This document shows positions 50,342 to 58,923 of a stretch of DNA of 64,000 bases, one piece after another; the stretch's first letter is position 1, and each line of letters starts with the position of its first letter. Made by a program: the position numbers and the translations under genes. The notes beneath the pieces were generated by a model. It ran no database searches and was not told the DNA's origin. It saw nothing but the letters and a program-made list of their open reading frames with translations. Source of the DNA: Rhizobium rosettiformans (GTDB lineage Bacteria; Pseudomonadota; Alphaproteobacteria; Rhizobiales; Rhizobiaceae); assembly GCF_016806065.1 (NCBI RefSeq), contig NZ_CP032405.1, forward strand, positions 3,562,001 to 3,626,000. Direction: 5' to 3'.

Positions 50342-52195
50342 CTATGATCGTAAAGTAGCTACCCGGGAGACTTTTGAAAGCAACTGTAGATCCTCGTTTA
50401 ACTTGCGCGACGGATTGATCGCACTCTCTATGGTATCGAGAAACCTATCCATACTAGGCAGCTTTCGAGCGGTTTCCATGAGTCGTCCAAGCAAAAAAAT
50501 GCCCGCGAAAAATGGGGGCATATTGACGCCAGCCGCATAGGCACCCAACCCCGACCCAACATCCAGCCATTGGATTGAGCGATCCCGTCGGTCCTTTGCC
50601 AATCCATAGTCGAACAGTTCCTGCAGAATTCGCTCTACTTCAACTTGCCGTTCGCTCTCAGGCAAGTTGGCAAGCCTGCCGATAAGCGACCGTGCCTTCC
50701 GCCTGTCTGAGGGTAAGGAGGTGTATTCCAATACATCACGTAGGGAGGCGCGCTTATCGAAATCTACTAGAGGAACCGGGGGCAGTACAACTGCTCGCCC
50801 CTCGGCTTTTATCCGTTCATTTTCAGCCCAAGCCGCAGCTATCCTGCTGTTAAAGGATCGGTAGAAATTTAAGCGGTCGCCAAACAGCTGCATAGGTCCC
50901 AGCCAGCTATTTACATAATCCTTACCAGTCCCGTGAGGAATGTAAGTCGCATTCAACACATGAGCGAAATGTATCGCCTGACCAAATGTATCTGCTTCAA
51001 TTAACACCTCTTTTCCGCGAATGCGCTTAAAGGTTTCCGCAAAGTGACTACCCTGATTGATGCCCATCAACCCCATGCCCCCAAGTTTCAGGAAGGGGAG
51101 AAACGAAGCGCGGCGGAGACAAGTGGGATACAGAATGCTCTGGGCCAACTCATGAATTGGGACGCTCAATTCCTCCGCCATTACGGGGATAATATTACGC
51201 AACGACCCAAGGTTTTCTGGGCGACCAAGAATGTATTCGTCCGCAGTTTCAACGGCATCGGCTATGATCAAACCCGCGAGCCTTCGCCTCCCAAACACGG
51301 CTGCAGGATTCGCTTCTTGGGCCTCACGAATAAACCCCAGGTCCGAACGTTCTTCTGGTTGGGAAAAAACGAGTCGAAGCCGTCCAGCTTCAATCAGCTG
51401 AAGCAATTCTGTGGGGCCAACACTCTGACTTTTCCAAAATTCCTCACCGAGGTCCCGCTCAGCAAACGGCGGCTCTAGGAAAATGGTATCGTAAGCTAAG
51501 AGAGCCTGTCTGATATCGATATTTGGGAAAGCCGTTCCATGGATGAAGCAGCTAATGCCGGCGTTTTCTGTCACCGAGAACGAACTGGGAGGTATCCGCC
51601 CAGCGTAAATTTCATTGAGATTATCAAACCACCATTGTTCGTCAGACGAAATAAAATCTGGAACTTTACCTCGTTCCTTCAAAGGTCGAATATTCAAAAC
51701 ATCGGACGCTGGGCTGGCGGCTTTCATTCCATAGGTTATGGAGAGTATATAGCCAGGAAACACGCCACCTAGGAACCGCTTCACCGCGTCTGATAGACTC
51801 GAGGTTAAAGGTTGTTCGAATTGAATGAGCAATTCGTTATCGCCGCCAGGTCTCGCATCTACGAGAGTTGGCGAAAGTGGAAACTTACCAGCGATAATGG
51901 TATCTAGATCTGCAACAGTCAGTGGCAGGCCACTGAACGAAGCCGCAAGATCGCAATCTCTGATAGTGTCGACTTCGCAACTAGATTCCGGAATCGAATT
52001 CGTTAGGACCACATTGTCAGTGATCTGACTAACACTGGTATCGAACTCACGTCCATGTAGTTCGACATCCAACTGATCACGCGGCACAAAAATAACATGA
52101 TCATCGACGGCAAGCTCGAATATTCGAGATTCAATATGGGGGTACTTTACCCGAAGCATCACCTCGGTTCTTTGTATTGAAGCCAGTTGCGGCAC
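50342..52195 (-). CDS. Orphan 617-residue protein of unknown function
   Basis: I do not recognise a family. From a GTG at 52195 it has 617 residues; ATG 52159 (MLRVKYPHIESR, behind GAGGTG) would give 605. There is no signal peptide or clear membrane span. The N-terminal third is beta-rich, the middle contains YDTIFLEPPFAERD and ELLQLIEAGRLRLVFSQPEER, and the C-terminal third is helical with a hydrophobic YAAGVNMPPFFAGIFLLG. GC is visibly lower and codon use more relaxed than in neighbours, which suggests transfer. It stands alone between a rhizobial repeat and the TauE gene. Confidence 0.7.
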   Translation of the reverse strand: MPQLASIQRTEVMLRVKYPHIESRIFELAVDDHVIFVPRDQLDVELHGREFDTSVSQITDNVVLTNSIPESSCEVDTIRDCDLAASFSGLPLTVADLDTIIAGKFPLSPTLVDARPGGDNELLIQFEQPLTSSLSDAVKRFLGGVFPGYILSITYGMKAASPASDVLNIRPLKERGKVPDFISSDEQWWFDNLNEIYAGRIPPSSFSVTENAGISCFIHGTAFPNIDIRQALLAYDTIFLEPPFAERDLGEEFWKSQSVGPTELLQLIEAGRLRLVFSQPEERSDLGFIREAQEANPAAVFGRRRLAGLIIADAVETADEYILGRPENLGSLRNIIPVMAEELSVPIHELAQSILYPTCLRRASFLPFLKLGGMGLMGINQGSHFAETFKRIRGKEVLIEADTFGQAIHFAHVLNATYIPHGTGKDYVNSWLGPMQLFGDRLNFYRSFNSRIAAAWAENERIKAEGRAVVLPPVPLVDFDKRASLRDVLEYTSLPSDRRKARSLIGRLANLPESERQVEVERILQELFDYGLAKDRRDRSIQWLDVGSGLGAYAAGVNMPPFFAGIFLLGRLMETARKLPSMDRFLDTIESAINPSRKLNEDLQLLSKVSRVATLRS

Positions 52196-52285
52196 CCGAC
52201 GCCCCCCATCTTAGCGTGCTTGGTCTCGAAGTTGATCACATGAAGATATGAACCTAATAGTTGAGGATCAAGACACCTCGCCCTA

Positions 52286-53107
52286 TCACCCCACCAAACT
52301 CCAGAAGAACCGCGCCGACACAAACAGCAGAAACACCGCAAAGCCCAGCTCCAACTGCCGCTTGTTCAGCCGGTGCGCCAGCTGCGCGCCATAGGGCGTG
52401 ACCAGCATGGCGATCGGGAAGATCACCGCAAAGGCGATCCAGTTGACATAGCCGGTCGAGAAGGGAGGCAGGCCCGCCTTGCCCCAGCCGGCATAGATGA
52501 AGCCGAAAAAGGCCGGGATTGAGATCAGAACGCCGACGCCCGACGAGGTCGCAACCGCCTGGTGAATCGGCCGGCCGAAAAGCGTCATGAAGGTGTTGTT
52601 GAACACCCCGCCGCCGACCCCCATCAGCCCGGAAAACAGCCCGATCGCCGAGCCGGTGAGAAACCGAAAGGGCTGGCCCGGCAGTTCGGTGCCGAGATGC
52701 ATCCGGTTGGAGAGAAAGAGCATACGCGCAGCGAGCACCAGACCCATGACCGCGAAGAAGAGCCTCAGACCCGCGCTGGAGACATAGGCCGCAACCACGG
52801 TCGCGAGAAGGGCGCCGAGCGGCACCGCGATCAACCAGCCTTTGAGAAGGTCCATATCGACAGCCCCGCGTTTCCGATGCGCCTGGAACGAGCGGAGCGA
52901 GGTCGGCACGATCAGCGCCGTCGAGGTACCGACGGCGAGATGCATGATCACCTCTTCGGGGATCCCGGCATAACCGAAGACCTGGTAGAAAACCGGCACC
53001 AGCACCGCACCGCCGCCAATGCCGAACACGCCGGCAAGCAACCCCGCCACGGCGCCCGCTGCCGCCAGCAAGGCGGCAAACATCAGGATATCGGCAATCG
53101 GCGGCAT
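52286..53107 (-). CDS. TauE/SafE-family sulfite exporter-like permease
   Basis: About 273 residues from ATG 53107 (MPPIADILMF). It has eight hydrophobic segments in two repeats, each with the family glycine-rich signature: GLLAGVFGIGGGAVLVPVFY and GLFSGLMGVGGGVFNNTFM. The family exports sulfite, sulfonates or organosulfur compounds, but the cargo is not shown. It stands alone. Confidence 0.9.
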   Translation of the reverse strand: MPPIADILMFAALLAAAGAVAGLLAGVFGIGGGAVLVPVFYQVFGYAGIPEEVIMHLAVGTSTALIVPTSLRSFQAHRKRGAVDMDLLKGWLIAVPLGALLATVVAAYVSSAGLRLFFAVMGLVLAARMLFLSNRMHLGTELPGQPFRFLTGSAIGLFSGLMGVGGGVFNNTFMTLFGRPIHQAVATSSGVGVLISIPAFFGFIYAGWGKAGLPPFSTGYVNWIAFAVIFPIAMLVTPYGAQLAHRLNKRQLELGFAVFLLFVSARFFWSLVG

Positions 53108-53490
53108 GGGTTTACTCCGGAGATAGGACCGCCCGACTGGGCGGCGAGGACAGGCGGAAGGATCGGGCACGGGACGCCGCGTGACTGGCCCAGCCTCCTA
53201 GGCCCTCCCTGTCCCGCCCGCAAGCCCGCCCTCGCCTGCTCCGGTACGGCTTCCTCACTCAGCCCATCAATTGCAGGCGCATGACAGGACTGCTCGATTG
53301 CCAGATTGCGCAGCATCGCGCGACCACGCAGCCAGGTTAAGCTCTCCCCCTTGTGGGGAGGGTTGGGAGGGGCCTTGGTATCACTCCGGAGCAAGTCCCG
53401 CAAAGCGCGGCATCGATCCCGGGGACACCGGCCGCCAACCCCGCACAATTCGGCATTTCGCGAATTAGGAACTTAAGCAACCGCGAACCA
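53108..53490. other. Gene-free stretch between TauE-like and lipoprotein genes
   Basis: These 383 bases hold no supported gene. A palindromic repeat lies at 53342-53381. The part from about 53108 to 53200 should contain the TauE-like promoter on the minus strand. Confidence 0.5.
53342..53381. repeat. Rhizobial G/C-rich repeat, copy B (variant)
   Basis: CTCTCCCCC-TTGT-GGGGAGGG gives a hairpin like those of copies A and C, but the right half (TTGGGAGGGGCCTTGGTATC) differs, so this is a related subfamily rather than the same unit. Confidence 0.6.
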
Positions 53491-54291
53491 TCAACGGCAG
53501 TTCCCCTTGTCGAGATAGAGCGAACAGTCCTTGCCAGCAGGTGCCCGCGCCTTCGAAGCCGCCGCTATCCGCCGGCTCGAAACCGGGACCGGATCATCGA
53601 TCCCGGAATTGCCGCTATCCACCGAAAGCGGCAGGATGCGGCCCTCCTCCGGCATCTCGGCCACCTGCATTTCCTGTATCCCGGGCTGCTGCGCCCCGCT
53701 CGGCCCCGTCACGATCTGCGTCGGCTCATCGAAACCGATGCCGTCGACCACCGGCTGGCTGGTATTGCCTTCGGCAATTGCCATGGCGCCCGCCTCCGTC
53801 ACCAGTTGCGGCTGCACGCCGACCGGACTCGTCGCATCGGCATAACTCGCATCCGAAATCCCGGGCTCACCGCCGATCCCGAGCGCACCGTCAATGTTGA
53901 CGCCGCCTTCCGGAATGGCCATGGCGCTCATCGTCCGGCTTTGACCGTCATCGCCGGGCAAAGGCTCGACCGCCGCCAGCACAGGCGCGGCCTGTGGGGC
54001 ATCGCTGTCGGCGAGGTTGGGGGTGTCGAGATAGTCGAGGCCCTGAGCGCCACCGTTCCGGGCAGTTGGCGGTGCATAGGCCGCAGCCTCCGCTCGTGGG
54101 TCGCCGACGCGACCGACAAGCACCCGCCCGTCTTTGCTGCGATCGACCTTGCCGATCAGCTGATCGCCGGCGCGCGGCCCTCCAACGTCAGCGAAAGGAA
54201 TCCGGTCGCTGCCGGAACAACCGGCGACGAAAAGAACCGAAAGGACGGCAACCGTCAGTCGGCTGCCAAGGGACGAAAACGCAACACTCAT
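53491..54291 (-). CDS. Putative lipoprotein of unknown function
   Basis: This 266-residue protein has a lipoprotein signal (VAVLSVLFVAGC, lipidated Cys25) and a long low-complexity mature part rich in Ala, Pro, Gly and Asp, probably extended in the periplasm or on the outer membrane. It ends in a short region with two cysteines (DCSLYLDKGNC) that could form a disulfide. No known domain was recognised. Neighbours on the same strand are the MCP gene upstream and nothing downstream until the TauE-like gene. Confidence 0.75.
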   Translation of the reverse strand: MSVAFSSLGSRLTVAVLSVLFVAGCSGSDRIPFADVGGPRAGDQLIGKVDRSKDGRVLVGRVGDPRAEAAAYAPPTARNGGAQGLDYLDTPNLADSDAPQAAPVLAAVEPLPGDDGQSRTMSAMAIPEGGVNIDGALGIGGEPGISDASYADATSPVGVQPQLVTEAGAMAIAEGNTSQPVVDGIGFDEPTQIVTGPSGAQQPGIQEMQVAEMPEEGRILPLSVDSGNSGIDDPVPVSSRRIAAASKARAPAGKDCSLYLDKGNCR

Positions 54292-54385
54292 TTCACCCTC
54301 GATGGTCCCTTATGGGACAACTTCCAACAACATAGGACCGCCCGGCTTAATGCGCCATGAACGAAATGGGGAAGGAATTGAGGGC

Positions 54386-54420
54386 AAAAACTGAGGGCCG
54401 GCAGATTGCTCCGCCGGCCC
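54386..54420 (-). terminator. Terminator of the chemoreceptor gene
   Basis: On the minus strand GGGCCGGC (54420-54413) pairs with GCCGGCCC (54402-54395) around a 10-base loop, followed by TCAGTTTTTGCCC. It lies about 25 bases after the gene. Confidence 0.8.
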
Positions 54421-54444
54421 CCATCTGTTCGTCAAGCCTGACGC

Positions 54445-56274
54445 TTACGCCGCCCGGCGATGTCCGGCCACGGCCTGCGCAGCATTGACCTTCAGGCGCG
54501 AAAGCAGCTGACGCAGGTTGTAGCTCTCTTCCGCCAGCGACTGGCCGGCAGCCGAGGTTTCCTCGACCATGGCCGCATTCTGCTGCGTCATCTGGTCCAT
54601 GTGGTTCACCGAGGTATTGATCTCGGCCAGGCCCGTGGCCTGTTCCTTGGCAGCGGTCGCGATCGTGTTGACGCTTTCGTTGACGCGGTTGACCAGTGCC
54701 TCGATCTCGATCAGTGCCTCGCCGGTGGAGCGCACCAGGCCGACGCCGGTGTCGACTTCGGCAGCCGATGCGCTGATCAGCGTCTTGATTTCCTTCGCCG
54801 CATTGGCCGAGCGCTGCGCCAGTTCCCGCACTTCCTGCGCCACGACCGCAAAGCCGCGACCCGCTTCACCCGCACGCGCCGCCTCGACGCCGGCATTCAG
54901 AGCAAGGAGATTGGTCTGGAAGGCGATCTCGTCGATGACGGAGATGATCTGGCTGATCTTCTGCGACGAGCCCTCGATCCGGCCCATGGCATCGACAGCG
55001 CTGCGCACGATCTCGCCGGAGCGGTTGGCGCTCGACTTGGTCTCGGCCACCATCTGGCGTGCCTCATTGGCGCGTTCAGCTGCCGTGCGAACGGTTGCGG
55101 TGATCTCGTCGAGGGCCGCCGCCGTCTCTTCGAGGGCCGCCGCCTGCTGCTCGGTACGCTTCGACAGGTTGTTGGTCGCCTCGCTGATATTGCCGGCCGA
55201 GGACGTCACGATGTCGCTCGTCTGGTTGATCGCCGCAATAACGCCGCCGAGCGAATCGACCGCGCGATTGAAGTCGTCGCGCAGCTTTTCATATTCCGAG
55301 CCGATCACGCCGATCTGCACGGTGAGGTCACCTTCGGCCAGACGCTCCAGCGCCGAACCCAGCGCATTGATCGCATGGTTCTGCCGCTCGGAAGAGGTGC
55401 GCAGATTGAGCTCGTTACGCTCGCGTTCGCCGTTCAGGTTTGCCTGCTGCTCCACTTCGCGGTCGCGCAACTCGATGCGTTCGCGCACGCTGTCGCGCAG
55501 CACGACCAGCGTTTTCGCCATTCCGCCGATTTCGTCACGGCGTTCCGTTCCACCGACCTCGATATCAACCCGCTCCTCGGCGATATCGCTCATCGCCGCC
55601 TTCAGACGGTTGATGGGCAGCACAACGCTGCGGACCACGAGATAGGCGCACAGCACCATGCCGATTGTCGCAACCAGGATCAGGACGCCATACTGAATGG
55701 CCGTCTGGCGGAAGAGGGCCGCCAGGTCGTCCGAATAGACGCCGGTGCCGATGACCCAGCCCCAGGGCTGGAAGCCGATAACATGCGAAAGCTTTTCGAC
55801 CGGCTCCTCGAAGCCCGGCTTCGGCCAGTAATAGTCGACGAAACCTTCCTCGCCGGCCTTCACGGTATTAACGAATTCCACGAACAGGAACTTGCCGTTC
55901 GGATCCTTGTTCTGGCTCAGATCCTTGCCGTTCAGTTCCGGCTTGATCGGATGCATCACCATCGCCGGCTGCATGTCGTTGATCCACATATAGCCATCGG
56001 GCTCATAGCGCATCGCGCCGACGACGTCCTTCGCCCGCTCCTGCGCCTCCTCGCGCGTCAGCGTGCCGTCCTGCTCCATCTTGTGATACTTGTTCAGGAT
56101 CGCGACAGAATTGTCGTTGATCTGCGCCAGCCCCATGCGGCGCTCCTGGACCAGCGTGTCATACGATTGGAACAGGCTGTAGGTCAGTGCGCCCACCAGA
56201 ACCGCCAGAGCCACTGCGACCAGTGCATAGAGCCGCACTGACAGAGACACCGATTTCATATTTTCCACCCCCAT
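54445..56274 (-). CDS. Methyl-accepting chemotaxis protein with periplasmic Cache domain
   Basis: The 609-residue chemoreceptor has a first membrane span (about residues 15-35), a single Cache_2-type sensor with [20 protein letters not shown] and [14 protein letters not shown], a second span (about residues 190-215), a HAMP domain and a cytoplasmic signalling domain. The hairpin tip [24 protein letters not shown] region (about 54870-54945) is intact. No C-terminal CheR-binding pentapeptide is seen. An alternative start is ATG 56259. Small Cache sensors often bind short organic acids. Confidence 0.95.
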   Translation of the reverse strand: MGVENMKSVSLSVRLYALVAVALAVLVGALTYSLFQSYDTLVQERRMGLAQINDNSVAILNKYHKMEQDGTLTREEAQERAKDVVGAMRYEPDGYMWINDMQPAMVMHPIKPELNGKDLSQNKDPNGKFLFVEFVNTVKAGEEGFVDYYWPKPGFEEPVEKLSHVIGFQPWGWVIGTGVYSDDLAALFRQTAIQYGVLILVATIGMVLCAYLVVRSVVLPINRLKAAMSDIAEERVDIEVGGTERRDEIGGMAKTLVVLRDSVRERIELRDREVEQQANLNGERERNELNLRTSSERQNHAINALGSALERLAEGDLTVQIGVIGSEYEKLRDDFNRAVDSLGGVIAAINQTSDIVTSSAGNISEATNNLSKRTEQQAAALEETAAALDEITATVRTAAERANEARQMVAETKSSANRSGEIVRSAVDAMGRIEGSSQKISQIISVIDEIAFQTNLLALNAGVEAARAGEAGRGFAVVAQEVRELAQRSANAAKEIKTLISASAAEVDTGVGLVRSTGEALIEIEALVNRVNESVNTIATAAKEQATGLAEINTSVNHMDQMTQQNAAMVEETSAAGQSLAEESYNLRQLLSRLKVNAAQAVAGHRRAA

Positions 56275-56435
56275 TGTGATTAGATGCTAAATTTTGATAT
56301 TTATCAGTTCTAAACTCCGTAAATGAGGACCTGTGAAATCTGACAGGTGCATTTTCATCCATTAAAATTAGTAGTGGCGCACTGGTGACTTCACGATCTC
56401 TTTTGGGTCGTACACAGAGGAGTTCCGACAGAATC

Positions 56436-56825
56436 ATGACCGCCACCACGCAAACGCCCACCGGAGAACTGACCCTGCGAACGCTCGCCATGCCGGCAGA
56501 CGCCAATGCGGCAGGCGATATCTTCGGCGGCTGGGTCATGGCCCAGATGGACCTTGCCTGCGGGATCCGTGCGGCCGAGCGTGCCCGTGGCCGCGTCGTC
56601 ACGGCCGCCGTCCAGGAAATGGCCTTCGCCATGCCGGTCAAGATCGGCGACACGCTCTGCGTCTATACGGAAATCAGCCGCGTCGGCCGTACCTCGATGA
56701 CGCTCAAGGTCGAGACCTGGGCCCAGCGCTATCTGACCCATGTCATGGAAAAGGTCACCGAAGCGACCTTCGTCATGGTCGCGCTCGACGCTGATGGCAA
56801 GCCTACGCCGGTGCCTGAGGCCTGA
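56436..56825 (+). CDS. Acyl-CoA thioesterase, YciA-like
   Basis: The 129-residue hotdog protein is of the YciA/BACH type. The motif ANAAGDIFGGWVMAQMD near residues 24-40 carries the catalytic Asp. ATG 56436 follows GAGGAG. It probably hydrolyses medium-chain acyl-CoA in the cytoplasm. Its stop lies in a hairpin shared with the convergent XRE gene. Confidence 0.9.
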   Translation: MTATTQTPTGELTLRTLAMPADANAAGDIFGGWVMAQMDLACGIRAAERARGRVVTAAVQEMAFAMPVKIGDTLCVYTEISRVGRTSMTLKVETWAQRYLTHVMEKVTEATFVMVALDADGKPTPVPEA

Positions 56826-56835
56826 CAGGCCTCAG
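56815..56835. terminator. Bidirectional hairpin spanning two convergent stop codons
   Basis: CTGAGGCCT (56815-56823) and AGGCCTCAG (56827-56835) are a perfect 9-bp inverted repeat with a 3-base loop. The thioesterase stop (56823-56825) and the XRE stop (56832-56834) are both inside it. No T-run follows on either side. Confidence 0.55.
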
Positions 56836-57611
56836 CCGGCCATGATGCGGAAGAAAGCTTCGCAGGCTTCGTCCGACGGAAAGAACATTTCGATCTTGAT
56901 ATCGGCCAGCGCGATGTCATCCGCCGTGCCGAACTGCGTGATCGTCGAGAACATCGGATAGACCAATCCGCCGAAGCGAAAGCGCACCGCAAGCACCGGC
57001 GGCAGGTCGCCACGTCCGCCATGGTCGCCCTCTCCCGCCTCCCAAGACAGCGCCTCGGCTGCGCGCTCCAGCACCGCATCGCCGCCGAGATGAGCGCTTT
57101 CCAGTCTGAAGCGGGCCGCTAGATGCCCGGCAACCTCGTGCCAGTTCTCCACCAGTTCGGTGCCCCGTCCGGGCTTCAGCAGGAAGTCGATGAAGCTGTC
57201 GCCGGCAGTAAGGCCGAAGCCCGACAGCATGGCATGACCGCTCGCATTGGCATCCAAGACGGTCCAGTGGCGATCAAAGACGAAGGCCGGATAAGGCATG
57301 TGCCCGGCAATCATGTGGCTGATCGCCTTGCGGACCGGCGCCATGGTCGCGCTGTCCAGTGGCCGCTTCGCATAGGCAGCGCGATAGCCCGCCGCATCCA
57401 GCATCAGGTTGCGCTCGGCCCGAGGCACCTCCAGCGCCTCGCCGAGCCGCAGAACCATGTGCCGGCTCGGCTTCGCCCGTCCCGTCTCAAGAAAGGCGAT
57501 GTGCCGCGCGGAGACATCGGCAACCAGCGCCAGCTGCAATTGGCTCATCCGTCGCTTGCCGCGCCAGTTGCGCAGCTGACCACCAAAATCACCCGTCATG
57601 CCATCCTCCAT
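56832..57611 (-). CDS. XRE-family regulator with MmyB-like ligand-binding domain
   Basis: This 259-residue protein has an N-terminal Cro/C1-type HTH (RMSQLQLALVADVSARHIAFLETGRAKPS) followed by a MmyB-like PAS-related domain with VFDRHWTVLDANASGHAML. MmyB-type regulators may bind fatty-acid-like or aromatic ligands. It is divergent from a small membrane protein gene, a candidate target. Confidence 0.9.
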   Translation of the reverse strand: MEDGMTGDFGGQLRNWRGKRRMSQLQLALVADVSARHIAFLETGRAKPSRHMVLRLGEALEVPRAERNLMLDAAGYRAAYAKRPLDSATMAPVRKAISHMIAGHMPYPAFVFDRHWTVLDANASGHAMLSGFGLTAGDSFIDFLLKPGRGTELVENWHEVAGHLAARFRLESAHLGGDAVLERAAEALSWEAGEGDHGGRGDLPPVLAVRFRFGGLVYPMFSTITQFGTADDIALADIKIEMFFPSDEACEAFFRIMAG

Positions 57612-57748
57612 GCCGCAGCGTCCGAGAAGCCGGAATTGCAGAACTTCTGGCAGATGCAGCGCGCGCCGTCACTTACCTCCCGAGTAATTGCGACACGTCC
57701 GGCCGCCCGACATGGTCACGTCATCGCAACTGGAAAGGAAAACTGACC

Positions 57749-58186
57749 ATGTCCCGTGATTTTGCCGCCACCTGGCTGAAACTCACCAGTCTCTTCATCG
57801 TGCTGCTGGGCCTGATCGTCGCCCTCGGCGCCCATCCGGCCGTCTCGCTACCGGCAACCCTTCTCGCCGATGCGGTCTTCTGGCCCTTTGACGGCGCCCA
57901 GGCCATCGACACCCAGGCCGCCCGCGTGCTCGCCGCCATAGGCGGAGGGGTCATGGTCGGCTGGGGCGTCATGATGTGGCTGATCATCGACCGCCTGCTG
58001 CCGTCCGATCCAAAGCTTGCCCGCCTAATGATGATCGAGGCGACATTTGCCTGGTATCTCGTCGATAGCTCCAGCTCCTTTGTATCCGGCGCGAGCGTTA
58101 ACGTCCTGCTCAACACTCTCCTTTTGGCAGCCATCGTCCTTCCCGCCTGGCGGATCGGCGCAGTCCGCGTCGCCACGGCGGGCTAG
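57749..58186 (+). CDS. Small multi-span membrane protein of unknown function
   Basis: A 145-residue protein with four hydrophobic segments (about residues 10-30, 60-83, 95-110 and 118-137). ATG 57749 lies behind AAAGGAAAAC. I do not recognise the family. It is divergent from the XRE/MmyB-type regulator gene and ends at a good hairpin shared with the convergent DMT-like gene. Confidence 0.75.
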   Translation: MSRDFAATWLKLTSLFIVLLGLIVALGAHPAVSLPATLLADAVFWPFDGAQAIDTQAARVLAAIGGGVMVGWGVMMWLIIDRLLPSDPKLARLMMIEATFAWYLVDSSSSFVSGASVNVLLNTLLLAAIVLPAWRIGAVRVATAG

Positions 58187-58219
58187 ACGTTCGCCAGTGA
58201 GGAAACAGGGTAGAAGACG

Positions 58220-58247
58220 GCGCGGCCAGAAATTGGCCGCGCGTTTC
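58220..58247. terminator. Bidirectional terminator hairpin
   Basis: GCGCGGCCA (58220-58228) pairs perfectly with TGGCCGCGC (58234-58242) around a 5-base loop, followed on the plus strand by GTTTCT. It separates two convergent genes. Confidence 0.75.
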
Positions 58248-58598
58248 TCATCCGCGAAAGACGAAGGCAGCGCCCGCGGCGATCAAGGCAAAGCCGATCG
58301 CATGATTGATGGTCAGGCTTTCCTTGAGGAAGAAGACCGAGAATCCGGAAAACACGATCAGCGTGATGACCTCCTGAATGGTCTTCAACTGCGCGGCCGA
58401 ATAGACCTCCGCGCCAATCCGGTTGGCAGGAACTGCCAGGCAATATTCGAAGAAGGCGATGCCCCAACTCGCGACGATCGCGATCCAGAGGGCGGACGTC
58501 TTGTATTTGAGATGCCCGTACCAGGCGAAAGTCATGAAAACGTTCGAGAGCGACAGAAGAAGGATCGGCCAGAGAGCGGCGGGAGAGAGACTCGGCAT
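58248..58598 (-). CDS. DMT-family protein, DUF486
   Basis: The 116-residue membrane protein of the DUF486 family has four hydrophobic segments and is a half-size relative of drug/metabolite transporters. Family stretches are LLLSLSNVFMTFAWYGHLK and QLKTIQEVITLIVFSGFSV. It probably acts as an oligomer. Substrate unknown. ATG 58598 is preceded by a purine-rich stretch. Confidence 0.9.
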   Translation of the reverse strand: MPSLSPAALWPILLLSLSNVFMTFAWYGHLKYKTSALWIAIVASWGIAFFEYCLAVPANRIGAEVYSAAQLKTIQEVITLIVFSGFSVFFLKESLTINHAIGFALIAAGAAFVFRG

Positions 58599-58923
58599 GG
58601 AGAACTCGCGAGATTGAGGGGGAGACGAGAGGCGCCCCGTGAGTCGCCTTCAGGTATCTACATATCAAATTGGCTCGAATATGGGGCGGAGCGTTCTCGA
58701 CTGCGACCGGAAACCTTCGCTCGCGCACCCTCACAACCTGAAGACGGAATTTCGGCTGAAAAGGCGAAGCCAAAAAGCGCGAAGAAAGTGACGCGAGCTC
58801 ATATTTTAGCACCGCCAAAAAGTTGCCGATGATTTCTAGTTAAATTGCTTGGAGCCGCGATAACATCCCGTTAAGTCGCTCTTGTTATTGATGTTTTATT
58901 GCGATTGGTATGGGTTTTGTTTT
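58599..58923. other. AT-richer interval ahead of the GGDEF-EAL gene
   Basis: This 325-base stretch holds no gene. From about 58780 the sequence is AT-rich and should contain the promoter of the GGDEF-EAL gene. No strong operator was seen. Confidence 0.4.
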
